Shown here: in pieces, positions 26,868 to 35,319 of the stretch
Numbering within the stretch: position 1 is the stretch's first letter
Layout of the letters: every line of letters starts with the position of its first letter
Source of the DNA: Oleiagrimonas sp964608595
Lineage (GTDB): Bacteria; Pseudomonadota; Gammaproteobacteria; Xanthomonadales; Rhodanobacteraceae
Assembly (NCBI GenBank): GCA_964608595.1
Contig: CAZSOU010000012.1
Coordinates: forward strand, 1 to 44,929
Direction: 5' to 3'
DNA length: 44,929 nucleotides
Notes under the pieces: model-generated
What the model saw: the letters and a program-made list of their open reading frames with translations, nothing else
The model's database searches: none
What the model was told of the DNA's origin: nothing
Made by a program: the position numbers and the translations under genes

Positions 26868-28082
26868 ATGGCCCGGCCTTATTTCACCCACGTCCGTCTG
26901 TTGCGTTACGCGGCATTTTTCGCCTACCTGTGCGTGGGGGTGCCGCTGGTGACCAATTGGGCCGTGGAGCGGCTGACCGAGCTGGATCGGTCCAATACGG
27001 CTTTGTTGTTGTGGTCGTTGTGTTACGTGGCGTTCGGGTTGGTGTACTGGGCGTTGACCCATCGCCTCGGGTCCCGCCGCTATTGGGCGCTCAAACTGCT
27101 TGGATTGGCCGTGGTGACCAGCGCCGCGCTGGCGATCGGCTGGTACAGCCACAGCGGCCTGTCCGCCTTGCTGATGGTGGTGATCTCGGTGGTGTTGCCG
27201 TGGACGCTGCCGTTGTGGCTGGGGCTGGCCTGGATGATTTTCCAGAACCTGGCGCTGATTCCGGTACTGATCAGTTTTCCGGAGTACGGCCTGGGCTCGG
27301 CCTTGCTGCAGGCCGCGTTGTATCTGGGCTTGTCGGCATTGATGTTCGTCACCTCGATGGTTGCCAGTCAGCAAGCGGAGGAACGCGAGCATCAGCGGCA
27401 GCTCAATTCCGAATTGCGTGCAACGCGCGCGTTGCTGGCCGAATCGAGTCGAATCGCCGAGCGCATCCGCATCGCGCGCGAATTGCACGACCTGGTGGGT
27501 CATCACCTCACCGCGCTGACCTTGAACCTCGAAGTGGCCAGTCATTTGACCCGCGGACCGGCCGTCGAACACGTGCGCAAGGCGCAAGCCACGGCCAAAC
27601 ACCTCCTGGCCGATGTGCGCGAGGTCGTCAGCGAGATGCGCCAGGACGATGCGCTGGATCTGACCCAGGCGCTGAAAGGTTTGATCGAAGGCGTGCCGGC
27701 CCTGGCCGTGCACCTGGATGTGCCGCCGCGCTTTGCCGTGGAAGATCCGCGTCGGGCCCAGATACTGTTGCGTTGCGTGCAGGAAATCGTGACCAATGCC
27801 GTGCGTCATGCGGATGCGCGCAACCTGTGGCTGCGCTTCGAACGCGTGGCGGGCAACGAACTGCATCTGCTGGCGCGCGACGACGGTTGCGGAGCGACGC
27901 ACCTGCATCCCGGCAACGGGCTGACGGGGATGCGCGAACGTCTGGCCGAATTCGGCGGGCGACTGGAGGTCAATACCGGTCGACAGGGCGGTTTCGAGCT
28001 CAAGGCATGGCTGCCGCTTGCGCCGGAAATCGGCTTTGCCACGGATCCATCCGAATCCACTGTCGGCCCGGCGCATGCGTGA
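26868..28082 (+). CDS. DesK/NarX-type sensor histidine kinase
   Basis: The 404-residue membrane kinase has five or six hydrophobic segments in residues 12-170, a short coiled linker (EEREHQRQLNSELRATRALL), and a HisKA_3 dimerisation domain with phospho-acceptor His207 in ERIRIARELHDLVGHH. The HATPase_c domain shows EIVTNAVRHA (N box) and DDGCG plus NGLTGMRERL (G boxes). The HDLxGHH type is typical of kinases that pair with NarL-like regulators, and the partner follows after 36 bases. A sensor with only membrane helices and no periplasmic loop suggests a membrane state or lipid signal, as in DesK; this is inference. The ATG has only a weak ribosome site. Confidence 0.93.
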   Translation: MARPYFTHVRLLRYAAFFAYLCVGVPLVTNWAVERLTELDRSNTALLLWSLCYVAFGLVYWALTHRLGSRRYWALKLLGLAVVTSAALAIGWYSHSGLSALLMVVISVVLPWTLPLWLGLAWMIFQNLALIPVLISFPEYGLGSALLQAALYLGLSALMFVTSMVASQQAEEREHQRQLNSELRATRALLAESSRIAERIRIARELHDLVGHHLTALTLNLEVASHLTRGPAVEHVRKAQATAKHLLADVREVVSEMRQDDALDLTQALKGLIEGVPALAVHLDVPPRFAVEDPRRAQILLRCVQEIVTNAVRHADARNLWLRFERVAGNELHLLARDDGCGATHLHPGNGLTGMRERLAEFGGRLEVNTGRQGGFELKAWLPLAPEIGFATDPSESTVGPAHA

Positions 28083-28118
28083 CCGGCTCGATCCTTCGAC
28101 CAATGACGGGGAGTTTTC

Positions 28119-28760
28119 ATGATTTCAGTATGTCTGGTGGACGACCAAACCATCGTGCGGCAGGGGATACGTTCGTTGCTGGATCTGGCCGACGACATCA
28201 GCGTCGTGGCCGAATGCGCCGACGGCACGCAGGCCGTGGCCACGGTGCCGCAACTGAAGCCGGACGTGATGCTGCTGGATCTGCGCATGCCGGAAATGAG
28301 CGGCATCGAAGTGTTGCAGACATTGAACTTGCGTGGAGCGTTGCCGCCGACAGTCATTTTGACGACGTTCGACGACGATCAGCTTGTATTGGCTGGTTTG
28401 AAGGCGGGCGCGCGCGGTTATCTGCTCAAGGACGTGTCGCTGGAACAGTTGGTGGAAGCGGTACGAACCGTGGCCGACGGCGGCTCACTGGTGGCGCCGG
28501 CGGTCACCCAGCGCTTGCTGGCTGGTGTCGATCGCATCCAGAACCAATTCACGAGTCTGGAGCAGCCGGATCCGCTGACCGGCCGCGAGACGGAGATCCT
28601 GCGCCTTCTGGCAGGTGGCTACAGCAACAAGGAAATCGCCAATTCGCTGCATGTGGCTGAGGGCACGGTAAAAAACCACGTTTCCAACATCCTGTCGAAA
28701 CTGGGCGTGCGTGATCGCACCCGTGCGGTCCTGAAAGCGCTGGAGCTCGGCATCGTCTGA
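28119..28760 (+). CDS. NarL/FixJ-family response regulator
   Basis: The 213-residue regulator has a receiver domain (residues 1-120) with acid pair Asp8-Asp9, phospho-acceptor Asp54 in DVMLLDLRMPEMSG, Thr in VILTTFDDD and Lys in GYLLKDVS. A LuxR-type helix-turn-helix follows (about 150-213), with LTGRETEILRLLAGGYSNKE and GTVKNHVSNILSKLG. The ATG is preceded by GGGAG. It forms a pair with the upstream kinase; its targets are not identified, though the SRPBCC/GyrI-like gene 180 bases downstream is an obvious candidate. Confidence 0.95.
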   Translation: MISVCLVDDQTIVRQGIRSLLDLADDISVVAECADGTQAVATVPQLKPDVMLLDLRMPEMSGIEVLQTLNLRGALPPTVILTTFDDDQLVLAGLKAGARGYLLKDVSLEQLVEAVRTVADGGSLVAPAVTQRLLAGVDRIQNQFTSLEQPDPLTGRETEILRLLAGGYSNKEIANSLHVAEGTVKNHVSNILSKLGVRDRTRAVLKALELGIV

Positions 28761-28940
28761 TTTGCTGCGGATGGCGTTCGGGGACCGTGTTCCGGCCCCA
28801 CTAGCCCGACAGCGATGGAACCAGTAACATCAGACCCTTCGGTGTCGTCAAGGGGTCGCTCTTGAGGCATCTCGTTTTGGTGGCGTCCCGGCCGACAATG
28901 GTCGCGTGCGCCAAGGTCAAAAGGCTCGGAGACTGCTCGA

Positions 28941-30389
28941 ATGACGCGTCTGTTAGAACTTATTACTGCCCTGATCATCGTGCTCATATTGGCCGTGATC
29001 GTGGGTGTCGCCCTGCCTTCGTCGGGACATATCGAACGCTCGACCACGGTCAGCAAGGATATTCGCCACGTTTACGACGTGCTCGACAATTTCCGCACAT
29101 TCCCCAATTACGCCGTGCTGCGTTCGTACGACCCCCAGTTGCAATACCAGCAGAAAGCGGGCAAGTGGTACGGCGTGGGTTCCAGCGTCAGCTGGACCAG
29201 CAATGATGACAACGTGAGCAACGGGACGTTGACCATCAAGTCCGACAAGCCGGGCTTCGAGAACGTGCAGCAACAAGGTAACGCGACCATCGTATGGGCG
29301 CTGGAAAACGATTGGCACGGCGCCGACAAGCGTTTCAGCATCAATCTGCAACGCACCGGCCAATCGCAGAAACTGGTCGACATCACCTGGTCATATGACG
29401 TCGACTATGGCTGGAACCTCATCGACCGTTATTCCGGCCTGTACATCCATGGCCGACCCGATGGCATGATCCAGGGCAGCCTGAAAAACGTTGGTGACTT
29501 TCTCGCCAACATCCCGAATCTGGACTATTCCGATCTGAAGCCGAAGATCGTCGAACGTCCGCAGCAGCCGATTCTGCTGGTATCCACGTCGGCCAAGCGC
29601 AATCTCACCGATGTGGACGCCGCGACCGATGCCGCCGTGGCGAAAATCGACGCCGCCATGAAGAAGCTGGGCGTGCATCAGGCCGGATCGCGCGTTCGTT
29701 TTACCACCAATTACGGCAACGAGAAGGTCACTTTCGACGTGGCCATTCCCATCGACAGCGATACTGTCGAAATGAATGATCAGACCTACACCCTGACGGC
29801 TGCGCACAAGCCTGCCGCGGGCGGCGCTGCCGAGGGCGCGTCCAGCACGGCGGAAACCGCAAGTGTCGCCGTGTCCGACAGCACGGCATCCGCCGGCAGT
29901 ATCGCCGCTGCCGGCAGCGCACCGGCGTCGGCCGCAAGTTCCGGCAAACCGACGTCCAAAGCCGGCATGCGTGACGATCAGGGTCGTTTGATCGTCACGG
30001 CCGACGTGCGCGGCTTGCTGGCTTTTGGCGGCAAGGCCCTGCAAGGCGTGTGGTACGGCTCGCCGGCCGGCATTCCCCCGACGCGTCTGCGCCTGAAGGC
30101 TTACGCCGAAACCCATGGTTATCCGTTCGATGCGGTCAATCAGCCGCCTTATGACGTGCAGGTTCGTGCTTACGAAAGCAAGCTTCCGAACGGCAAGGAA
30201 GTGGCCTATGATCGCCAGGGTTTCGAGGTCTTCCTGCCGCTTGAGGACGGACCGGATCAGACGCCCGAGCAGGCAGCCGGTATCAAGCCGAGCCTTCCCG
30301 CCTGGGCCAGCAGCGCACCGGCCAACGCCGCCAGCGCACCGGCCAGTGCTGCCAGCGCACCGGCCAATGCAACCAGCACGGCCGACTGA
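28941..30389 (+). CDS. Membrane-anchored SRPBCC plus GyrI-like protein
   Basis: The 482-residue protein starts with one membrane segment (ELITALIIVLILAVIVGVAL, about 6-25), so most of it is probably periplasmic. Residues 30-195 look like a SRPBCC (polyketide cyclase/START-like) ligand-binding domain: HIERSTTVSKDIRHVYDVLDN and RTFPNYAVLRSYDP. Residues 205-440 resemble an AraC effector-binding/GyrI-like domain interrupted by a Ser/Ala-rich insert (about 295-335), with PPYDVQVRAYES and EVFLPLEDG at the end. The C-terminus is a low-complexity tail of three SAPAxAx units. No enzyme site is evident. A ligand-sensing role is plausible and the two-component pair lies just upstream, but no function is known. 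A strong terminator follows at 30406. Confidence 0.72.
   Translation: MTRLLELITALIIVLILAVIVGVALPSSGHIERSTTVSKDIRHVYDVLDNFRTFPNYAVLRSYDPQLQYQQKAGKWYGVGSSVSWTSNDDNVSNGTLTIKSDKPGFENVQQQGNATIVWALENDWHGADKRFSINLQRTGQSQKLVDITWSYDVDYGWNLIDRYSGLYIHGRPDGMIQGSLKNVGDFLANIPNLDYSDLKPKIVERPQQPILLVSTSAKRNLTDVDAATDAAVAKIDAAMKKLGVHQAGSRVRFTTNYGNEKVTFDVAIPIDSDTVEMNDQTYTLTAAHKPAAGGAAEGASSTAETASVAVSDSTASAGSIAAAGSAPASAASSGKPTSKAGMRDDQGRLIVTADVRGLLAFGGKALQGVWYGSPAGIPPTRLRLKAYAETHGYPFDAVNQPPYDVQVRAYESKLPNGKEVAYDRQGFEVFLPLEDGPDQTPEQAAGIKPSLPAWASSAPANAASAPASAASAPANATSTAD
30312..30374 (+). repeat. Tandem 21-bp coding repeat (SAPAxAx)
   Basis: Three consecutive 21-base units (AGCGCACCGGCCAAYGC-type) encode SAPANAA, SAPASAA and SAPANAT at the C-terminus of the SRPBCC/GyrI-like protein. 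Unit number could vary by slippage between strains. Confidence 0.85.
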
Positions 30390-30405
30390 TCGCGTGTGTC
30401 GAGTC

Positions 30406-30440
30406 GAAAAAGCCCCCGCCGTTTGGACGGGGGCTTTTTT
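30406..30440 (+). terminator. Intrinsic terminator after the SRPBCC/GyrI-like gene
   Basis: An 8-bp stem AGCCCCCG/CGGGGGCT around CCGTTTGGA is followed by TTTTTT, 17 bases past the stop codon region. It is one of the clearest terminators in the window. Confidence 0.9.
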
Positions 30441-30463
30441 GCAGGCGCCGTGGTGGCCACGCC

Positions 30464-30487
30464 TGCAGAAGCGCATCCGGTGGGCGA
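30464..30487 (+). repeat. REP-like repeat, copy 8 (diverged)
   Basis: The head TGCAGAAGCGCATC matches copy 4 closely, then the sequence diverges (CGGTGGGCGAT). It lies between the terminator at 30440 and the ABC transporter genes. Confidence 0.45.
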
Positions 30488-30670
30488 TGAGGCACCGTGT
30501 CATCGGAGCCGTGTCGCTGCCGCGCGCAGAAATGCACGCCAACAGCACCGGCGTGGCCGGACCCTGGCACGCCGCCCTGCATGTTTCGCAATGGACGCGG
30601 CGGAATGGTTCGAGAGTCATGCGTTACAGTGGCAGCCGCGTCGGCTGACGCGACGTGCCGGACACGAGCG

Positions 30671-31603
30671 ATGATTGAAACCGACCAGCTCACACGCCGC
30701 TATGGTTCATTGACGGCCGTGGATTGCTTGACGCTGCGTGCCGAGCCAGGCCAGGTGCTGGGCCTGCTCGGGCCGAATGGCGCCGGCAAGTCCACCGCCA
30801 TGCGCATGATTTCGGGGTTTCTGGCGCCAAGTTCGGGAACCGCGCGCGTGTGCGGTTTCGACGTGCGCACGCAACCGCTGGAAGCACGTCGTGCACTGGG
30901 CTACCTGCCCGAAGGTGCACCCAGTTATGACGAAATGACGGTGCGCGAGTTTCTGTGGTTCATTGCCCGCGCCCGTGGCTTGAAAGGCGACAATGCCTGG
31001 AACCGGTTTGACGACGTGATTGCACGGCTGGAGCTGGAGGAGGTGCTCATGCAGCCCATCGACACCTTGTCCAAGGGGTTTCGGCGCCGTGTCGGGTTGG
31101 CGCAGGCCATCATCCATGATCCACCGGCACTGATGCTGGATGAACCGACCGACGGGCTCGATCCCAACCAGAAGCATCAGGTACGGGGGTTGATCGACTC
31201 GATGGCGCGCGATCGGACCATCCTCATTTCCACCCACTTGCTGGAAGAAGTGCATGCGCTGTGCAGTCGCGTGGTGATCATCGCCGAAGGCCGCCTGCTG
31301 GCCGACGCCACCCCGGCGGAGCTGGAAACACGCTCGCGGTATCACGGCGCGGTGTCGTTCAGCGCGCAAGGCGCAGGTGTGGCGCGACGCATGCTGGAGC
31401 GTTTGAGCGAGGTTTCCTCGGTGGAGGTCGATCCGCTGGATGGCCGCATCACGGTGTTCCCCCGTCCCGGTTGCCAAGTACTTGAGGCGGTGCAATCGCT
31501 GCTGCGTGAACAAGGGCTGGAGCTGGCCGAATTGCAGCTCGAGCGGGGGCGCCTTGATGAAGTGTTTCGCACCATCACCACGCAGGTGGAGGGGCGCACG
31601 TGA
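30671..31603 (+). CDS. ABC transporter ATP-binding protein (GldA-like)
   Basis: The 310-residue ATPase has Walker A GPNGAGKST, the signature LSKGFRRRVGLAQA, Walker B ALMLDEPTDGLDP and the switch histidine in ISTHLLEEV. The long C-terminal part (about 235-310), ending LDEVFRTITTQVEGRT, is characteristic of ABC-2 export ATPases of the GldA/CcmA type. The start ATG follows a weak ribosome site; the longer in-frame frame upstream overlaps the terminator region. The gene overlaps the permease start by GTGA (31600-31603), and the three-gene set with GldG-like protein forms one operon. The transported substrate is unknown. Confidence 0.92.
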   Translation: MIETDQLTRRYGSLTAVDCLTLRAEPGQVLGLLGPNGAGKSTAMRMISGFLAPSSGTARVCGFDVRTQPLEARRALGYLPEGAPSYDEMTVREFLWFIARARGLKGDNAWNRFDDVIARLELEEVLMQPIDTLSKGFRRRVGLAQAIIHDPPALMLDEPTDGLDPNQKHQVRGLIDSMARDRTILISTHLLEEVHALCSRVVIIAEGRLLADATPAELETRSRYHGAVSFSAQGAGVARRMLERLSEVSSVEVDPLDGRITVFPRPGCQVLEAVQSLLREQGLELAELQLERGRLDEVFRTITTQVEGRT

Positions 31604-32334
31604 ATGCGATGATGGCGGTTTTTCGGCGAGAGTTGCGCAGTTATTTCGTGACGCCGCTGGCCTGGGTGTTCAGTGTCATATTCCTGATCCTGGCGGGTGC
31701 GCTGACGTTCTACATGGGCGATTTTTACGAGCGTGGGCAGGCTGACCTGCAACCGTTTTTCGATTTTCATCCGTGGTTGTACCTGTTTCTGGTGCCGGCC
31801 CTGTCGATGCAGCTGTGGGCCGAGGAGCGCAAAAGCGGAACGCTGGAGCTGTTGCTGACCCTGCCGATCACATCGGCCCAGGCCATGCTGGGCAAGTTCC
31901 TCGCCGCGTGGGTGTTCGTGGCGCTGGTGCTGGCATTGACCTTTCCGATCTGGCTGACCGTCAACTACCTCGGCCATCCGGACAATGGCGTCATTCTGGC
32001 GGGTTACCTCGGCAGTTTGTTGATGGCGGGTGCTTACCTGGCCGTCGGTTGTTGTCTGTCGACGTTGACACGCAGTCAGGTGGTGGCATTCGTGCTCACG
32101 GCGGCGGCATGTTTCGTGTTGCTTCTCGCCGGCCAGCCACTGGTGCTGGATGCCGCCTCCGGCGTATTTCCGCCGGCGTTGGTGCAGGCCGTGGCCGACC
32201 TGGGTTTTCTGCATCATTTCGCGGCCATCGCGCGCGGCGTGCTGGATATTCGTGACGTGATCTATTTCGTGCTCAGCATCGTGTTCTGGCTGGTTGCCGG
32301 GGTGATCATGCTCAACCTGCGCAGGGCCCGCTGA
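31600..32334 (+). CDS. ABC-2 permease (GldF-like)
   Basis: The 244-residue membrane protein has six hydrophobic segments. It begins VNAMMAVFRRELRSYFVTPLAW, the typical ABC-2 N-terminal amphipathic stretch, and contains LPITSAQAMLGKFLAAW and RGVLDIRDVIYFVLS, which match GldF/NosY-type permeases. The GTG start overlaps the ATPase stop, so translation is coupled. Together with the neighbours it would form the membrane pore of an exporter. Confidence 0.9.
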   Translation: MNAMMAVFRRELRSYFVTPLAWVFSVIFLILAGALTFYMGDFYERGQADLQPFFDFHPWLYLFLVPALSMQLWAEERKSGTLELLLTLPITSAQAMLGKFLAAWVFVALVLALTFPIWLTVNYLGHPDNGVILAGYLGSLLMAGAYLAVGCCLSTLTRSQVVAFVLTAAACFVLLLAGQPLVLDAASGVFPPALVQAVADLGFLHHFAAIARGVLDIRDVIYFVLSIVFWLVAGVIMLNLRRAR

Positions 32335-32335
32335 G

Positions 32336-34201
32336 ATGCTGCGTGCCGGTTTTCAACGCTCCTTGCTGGCCGCGCTGGCTCTGTGTGCGCTGGTGGTCGT
32401 ATTCGTGGCGGTCGTGATCGCCAGCAGCGAGTGGTCGCGCGCGCCGCGTGTCGACCTGACCGAAGACGGACTCTACACTCTGGCCCCCGGGACGCTCGAC
32501 ATCATCGAGAATCTGCGCGAGCCGATCAACCTGACGCTGTATTTTTCCAGCCATGCCACTCGCGACCTTCCCAAGTTGCGCAGTTACGAGCAGCGCGTGC
32601 AGGACATGCTGCGGGAAATGGCCGCGCGCTCGCATGGAAAGATACGCCTCAGCGTGGTCGATCCGGTGCCGTATTCCGATGACGAGGATCGCGCCTTTGG
32701 TGCCGGGTTGACCGCGATGCCCGGCGGCAACAATGGCGAGCGCGTGTTTTTCGGGTTGGCGGGCCGCAACGAACACGGCACGCAATTGTCGATTCCGTTT
32801 TTCGATCCCAACGAGGAAGCCTTCCTCGAGTACAACATCGCCAAGCTGCTGTACGGGCTGGACATGCAGCACAAGCCGCGCGTCGACATCATCAGCAGCC
32901 TGCCCATCGACGGCGACCCGGTCACCGGCAAACCGCCGTGGGCGGTGATGCGCCAGTTGCACCAACTGTTTGACGTCCACATGCTTGACGCGTCACAGGT
33001 CGAACACATCGGCAATGATGTCAAGACGCTGCTGTTGATTCATCCCAAGAATTTGCCCGATGCCACGTTGCAGGCGATCGACCAGTACGTGCTGCATGGC
33101 GGCCATCTGGTCGTGTTCGTCGATCCGGATGCGGAAATGGACGCCTTGCCGGTGGGTGCCGTGGCCGGCAGCGTCGCGGGCAGTCATTCCGATTTACCGC
33201 GCCTGTTCAACGCCTGGGGCGTGGAATTCGACCCCGACGAGGTGGTGCTGGATCGCTCGCGCGCGTTGTCCATCGCCATGCGGAGCTCGTCCACGCCGGT
33301 GCGTCATCCGGCCATGCTGGGCCTGACGTCGGACAACATCAATCACCATGACGTGATCACGGCCAGTTTGCGCCAGATCGATGTGTCCAGCAGCGGGCAC
33401 TTCGAGCTTGCGCCGCATACCGACTCGCGCCTGGAGCCGTTGGTGCAGACCAGCGGTGACGCCATGCTGGTGCCGTCCAGCCGTGTACGCCTGACGGCTG
33501 ATCCGACGGCTTTGTTCGAGAACTACCAGCCCAGTGGCGAGCATTACGTGATCGCGGCGCGCTTGCGCGGGGTCTTTCACACGGCGTTTCCCGATCTGAC
33601 TGGGCCCGACCATCTCCAGCAAGCCAGGAAATCCAACGAAATCATTCTGGTGGCCGATACCGACATCCTGTCCAATCGCATGTGGGTGCAGCCAACGCCG
33701 TTTCTGGGTGAGACCTTGTTGAGCGCTTTTGCCGGCAACGGCGACTTCATCGCCAATATCGTCGATTACCTGAGCGGTTCGTCTGCCCTCATTTCCATTC
33801 GCGGGCGGGCGACGTCACAGCGTCCGTTCACGCGGGTGGAAGCCATGCGTCGCGCCGCGGACGAAAAATTCCGCACCAAGGAGCGCGCGCTGGAGCAGGA
33901 ACTGATCGCCACCGAAAAACGACTGGCCAAGCTGCAGCCGGGCAAGGCCGGCAGCACCGCGAATGACAGCGAGCAGCGCAAGGCGCTGGATCGCAACCTC
34001 AAGCGCAAGCTCTCCATCCGCAAGCAGCTGCGCGAAGTTCAGCATCAGCTCGATGCCGAAATCGATGCGCTGGGGACGCGGCTCAAGCTTGTCAACATAT
34101 TGTTGATTCCGTTTCTGTTGATGCTGATCGGCATCGGCTACGGAACATGGCGCACACGGCGTGCCCGGAGCCGAGGTCGGCGCAGGACACTGCACCGATA
34201 A
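32336..34201 (+). CDS. GldG-like ABC auxiliary protein
   Basis: The 621-residue protein begins with a membrane helix (about 10-30) and the marker RVDLTEDGLYTLAPGTLDII of the GldG/ABC_transp_aux family. A large soluble region follows, with LTLYFSSHATRDLPKL, INATVVDP-like sequence and VFVDPDAEMDALP. A coiled-coil, Lys/Glu-rich stretch comes next (about 495-590, FRTKERALEQELIATEKRLAK), and a C-terminal membrane helix (about 590-608) with a basic tail. Starting one base after the permease stop, it completes the GldA-GldF-GldG arrangement. In Bacteroidetes this trio is needed for gliding; outside them the role is not known. No gliding genes are near. Confidence 0.88.
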   Translation: MLRAGFQRSLLAALALCALVVVFVAVVIASSEWSRAPRVDLTEDGLYTLAPGTLDIIENLREPINLTLYFSSHATRDLPKLRSYEQRVQDMLREMAARSHGKIRLSVVDPVPYSDDEDRAFGAGLTAMPGGNNGERVFFGLAGRNEHGTQLSIPFFDPNEEAFLEYNIAKLLYGLDMQHKPRVDIISSLPIDGDPVTGKPPWAVMRQLHQLFDVHMLDASQVEHIGNDVKTLLLIHPKNLPDATLQAIDQYVLHGGHLVVFVDPDAEMDALPVGAVAGSVAGSHSDLPRLFNAWGVEFDPDEVVLDRSRALSIAMRSSSTPVRHPAMLGLTSDNINHHDVITASLRQIDVSSSGHFELAPHTDSRLEPLVQTSGDAMLVPSSRVRLTADPTALFENYQPSGEHYVIAARLRGVFHTAFPDLTGPDHLQQARKSNEIILVADTDILSNRMWVQPTPFLGETLLSAFAGNGDFIANIVDYLSGSSALISIRGRATSQRPFTRVEAMRRAADEKFRTKERALEQELIATEKRLAKLQPGKAGSTANDSEQRKALDRNLKRKLSIRKQLREVQHQLDAEIDALGTRLKLVNILLIPFLLMLIGIGYGTWRTRRARSRGRRRTLHR

Positions 34202-34286
34202 TCGACCATTTCCCGATGCGGCATAAGCGCACATTGCGATTCAGGAGCGACAAGCGCGCGGCCGGCTCTGGTTTAATGGCTGCATC

Positions 34287-35159
34287 ATGAGTGTGCTGGA
34301 TTGGTTCGTTCCCTGGGAGTTCTCGCCCACGGCGATCATCGTGATCGCGGGGACGGCATTGCTGTATTTGCGTGGCAGCCTGAAGCGACCGCCCGGATGC
34401 TGGCGCCAGATCAGCTTCTGGACCGGGTTGGCCCTGATCTACGTGATGCTTCTGACGCATTGGGATTATTACGCCGAGCGCGAATTTTTCATGCATCGTC
34501 TGCAGCATCTGGGGCTGCATCACATGGGGCCGTTCCTGATCATTCTGGCGGCGCCGGGAAGCGTGTTGCGCGCCGGCCTGCCGCTGAAGGTGCGCACGCA
34601 TGTCTGGAATCCGGTCATGCACAGTCGGCCGGTGCGTTTCGTGTTCGACGTGTTGCTCAATCCGATCGTGGCGTCGTTCGTGTTCTTCGGCATCATCTAC
34701 TTCTGGTTGTGGCCACCCGTGCATCTGGTGGCGATGCTGGATTGGCGCCTGTACCGGCTGATGAACTGGTCGGTCACCGTTGATGGTCTGCTGTTCTGGT
34801 GGATCATCCTGGATCATCGGCCCAAACCGCCGGCGCGGCTGGCTCCGGGCTGGCGCATTCTGGTACCGCTTTTCGTGGCCGTGCCGCAGATTCTTGCGGG
34901 CGCCTACATGACGTTCACGCACACGGATCTCTATCCGATTTACGATTTGTGCGGGCGCGCGTTTTCGGGTGTCAGTTCCATCCAGTCGCAGCACATCGGC
35001 GGCATCATTTTGTGGATTCCGAGTGCCATGATGAGTGCGCTGGCGGCTTTGGTCGCCTTTCGCCACTGGATGATCCTGTCCGAACACGGTCGCTTGCCGG
35101 AACGTCGGTCGCGACAGCGCGCGCGCGTTTCGTCGCTTGCGCACAAGCACAACGGCTGA
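34287..35159 (+). CDS. ctaG: Cytochrome c oxidase assembly protein, CtaG (caa3) type
   Basis: The 290-residue membrane protein has about seven hydrophobic helices and matches the caa3-type CtaG family (PF09678). Conserved His residues occur in FFMHRLQHLGLHHMGPFLI and WPPVHLVAMLDWRLYRLMNW, and the C-terminal block includes SSIQSQHIGGIILW, the usual pattern. These proteins help insert copper into cytochrome oxidase; they are not homologous to the Cox11 CtaG. Oxidase subunit genes are not in the window, so it is a detached copy. It lies 85 bases after the GldG-like gene, and a bidirectional terminator follows. Confidence 0.9.
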   Translation: MSVLDWFVPWEFSPTAIIVIAGTALLYLRGSLKRPPGCWRQISFWTGLALIYVMLLTHWDYYAEREFFMHRLQHLGLHHMGPFLIILAAPGSVLRAGLPLKVRTHVWNPVMHSRPVRFVFDVLLNPIVASFVFFGIIYFWLWPPVHLVAMLDWRLYRLMNWSVTVDGLLFWWIILDHRPKPPARLAPGWRILVPLFVAVPQILAGAYMTFTHTDLYPIYDLCGRAFSGVSSIQSQHIGGIILWIPSAMMSALAALVAFRHWMILSEHGRLPERRSRQRARVSSLAHKHNG

Positions 35160-35273
35160 CGTTTGCGCGACGGTTTTTCGTGGCGGTTCGATTGATCCGA
35201 TCGGGATGCGTGCCGGCCGATCCTGCCGTTGTGCAGTGAGCGGTCCTCATGCGCATGCGCTTTGGCGGGCTCG

Positions 35274-35309
35274 AAAAAACCGGCCATGCCGTTTGCACGG
35301 CCGGTTTTT
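35274..35309. terminator. Bidirectional terminator between ctaG and the lipoprotein gene
   Basis: AAAACCGGCC (35276-35285) pairs with GGCCGGTTTT (35299-35308) around a 13-base loop. A-runs on the left and T-runs on the right let the stem act in both directions, serving the convergent ctaG and lipoprotein genes. Confidence 0.85.
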
Positions 35310-35319
35310 CCGCATGGTG

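Noticed and set aside
34243..34264. Possible further REP copy (CAGGAGCGACAAGCGCGC)
   Set aside because: It shares only the CAGGAGC head; the palindromic core and GCGAC tail are missing.
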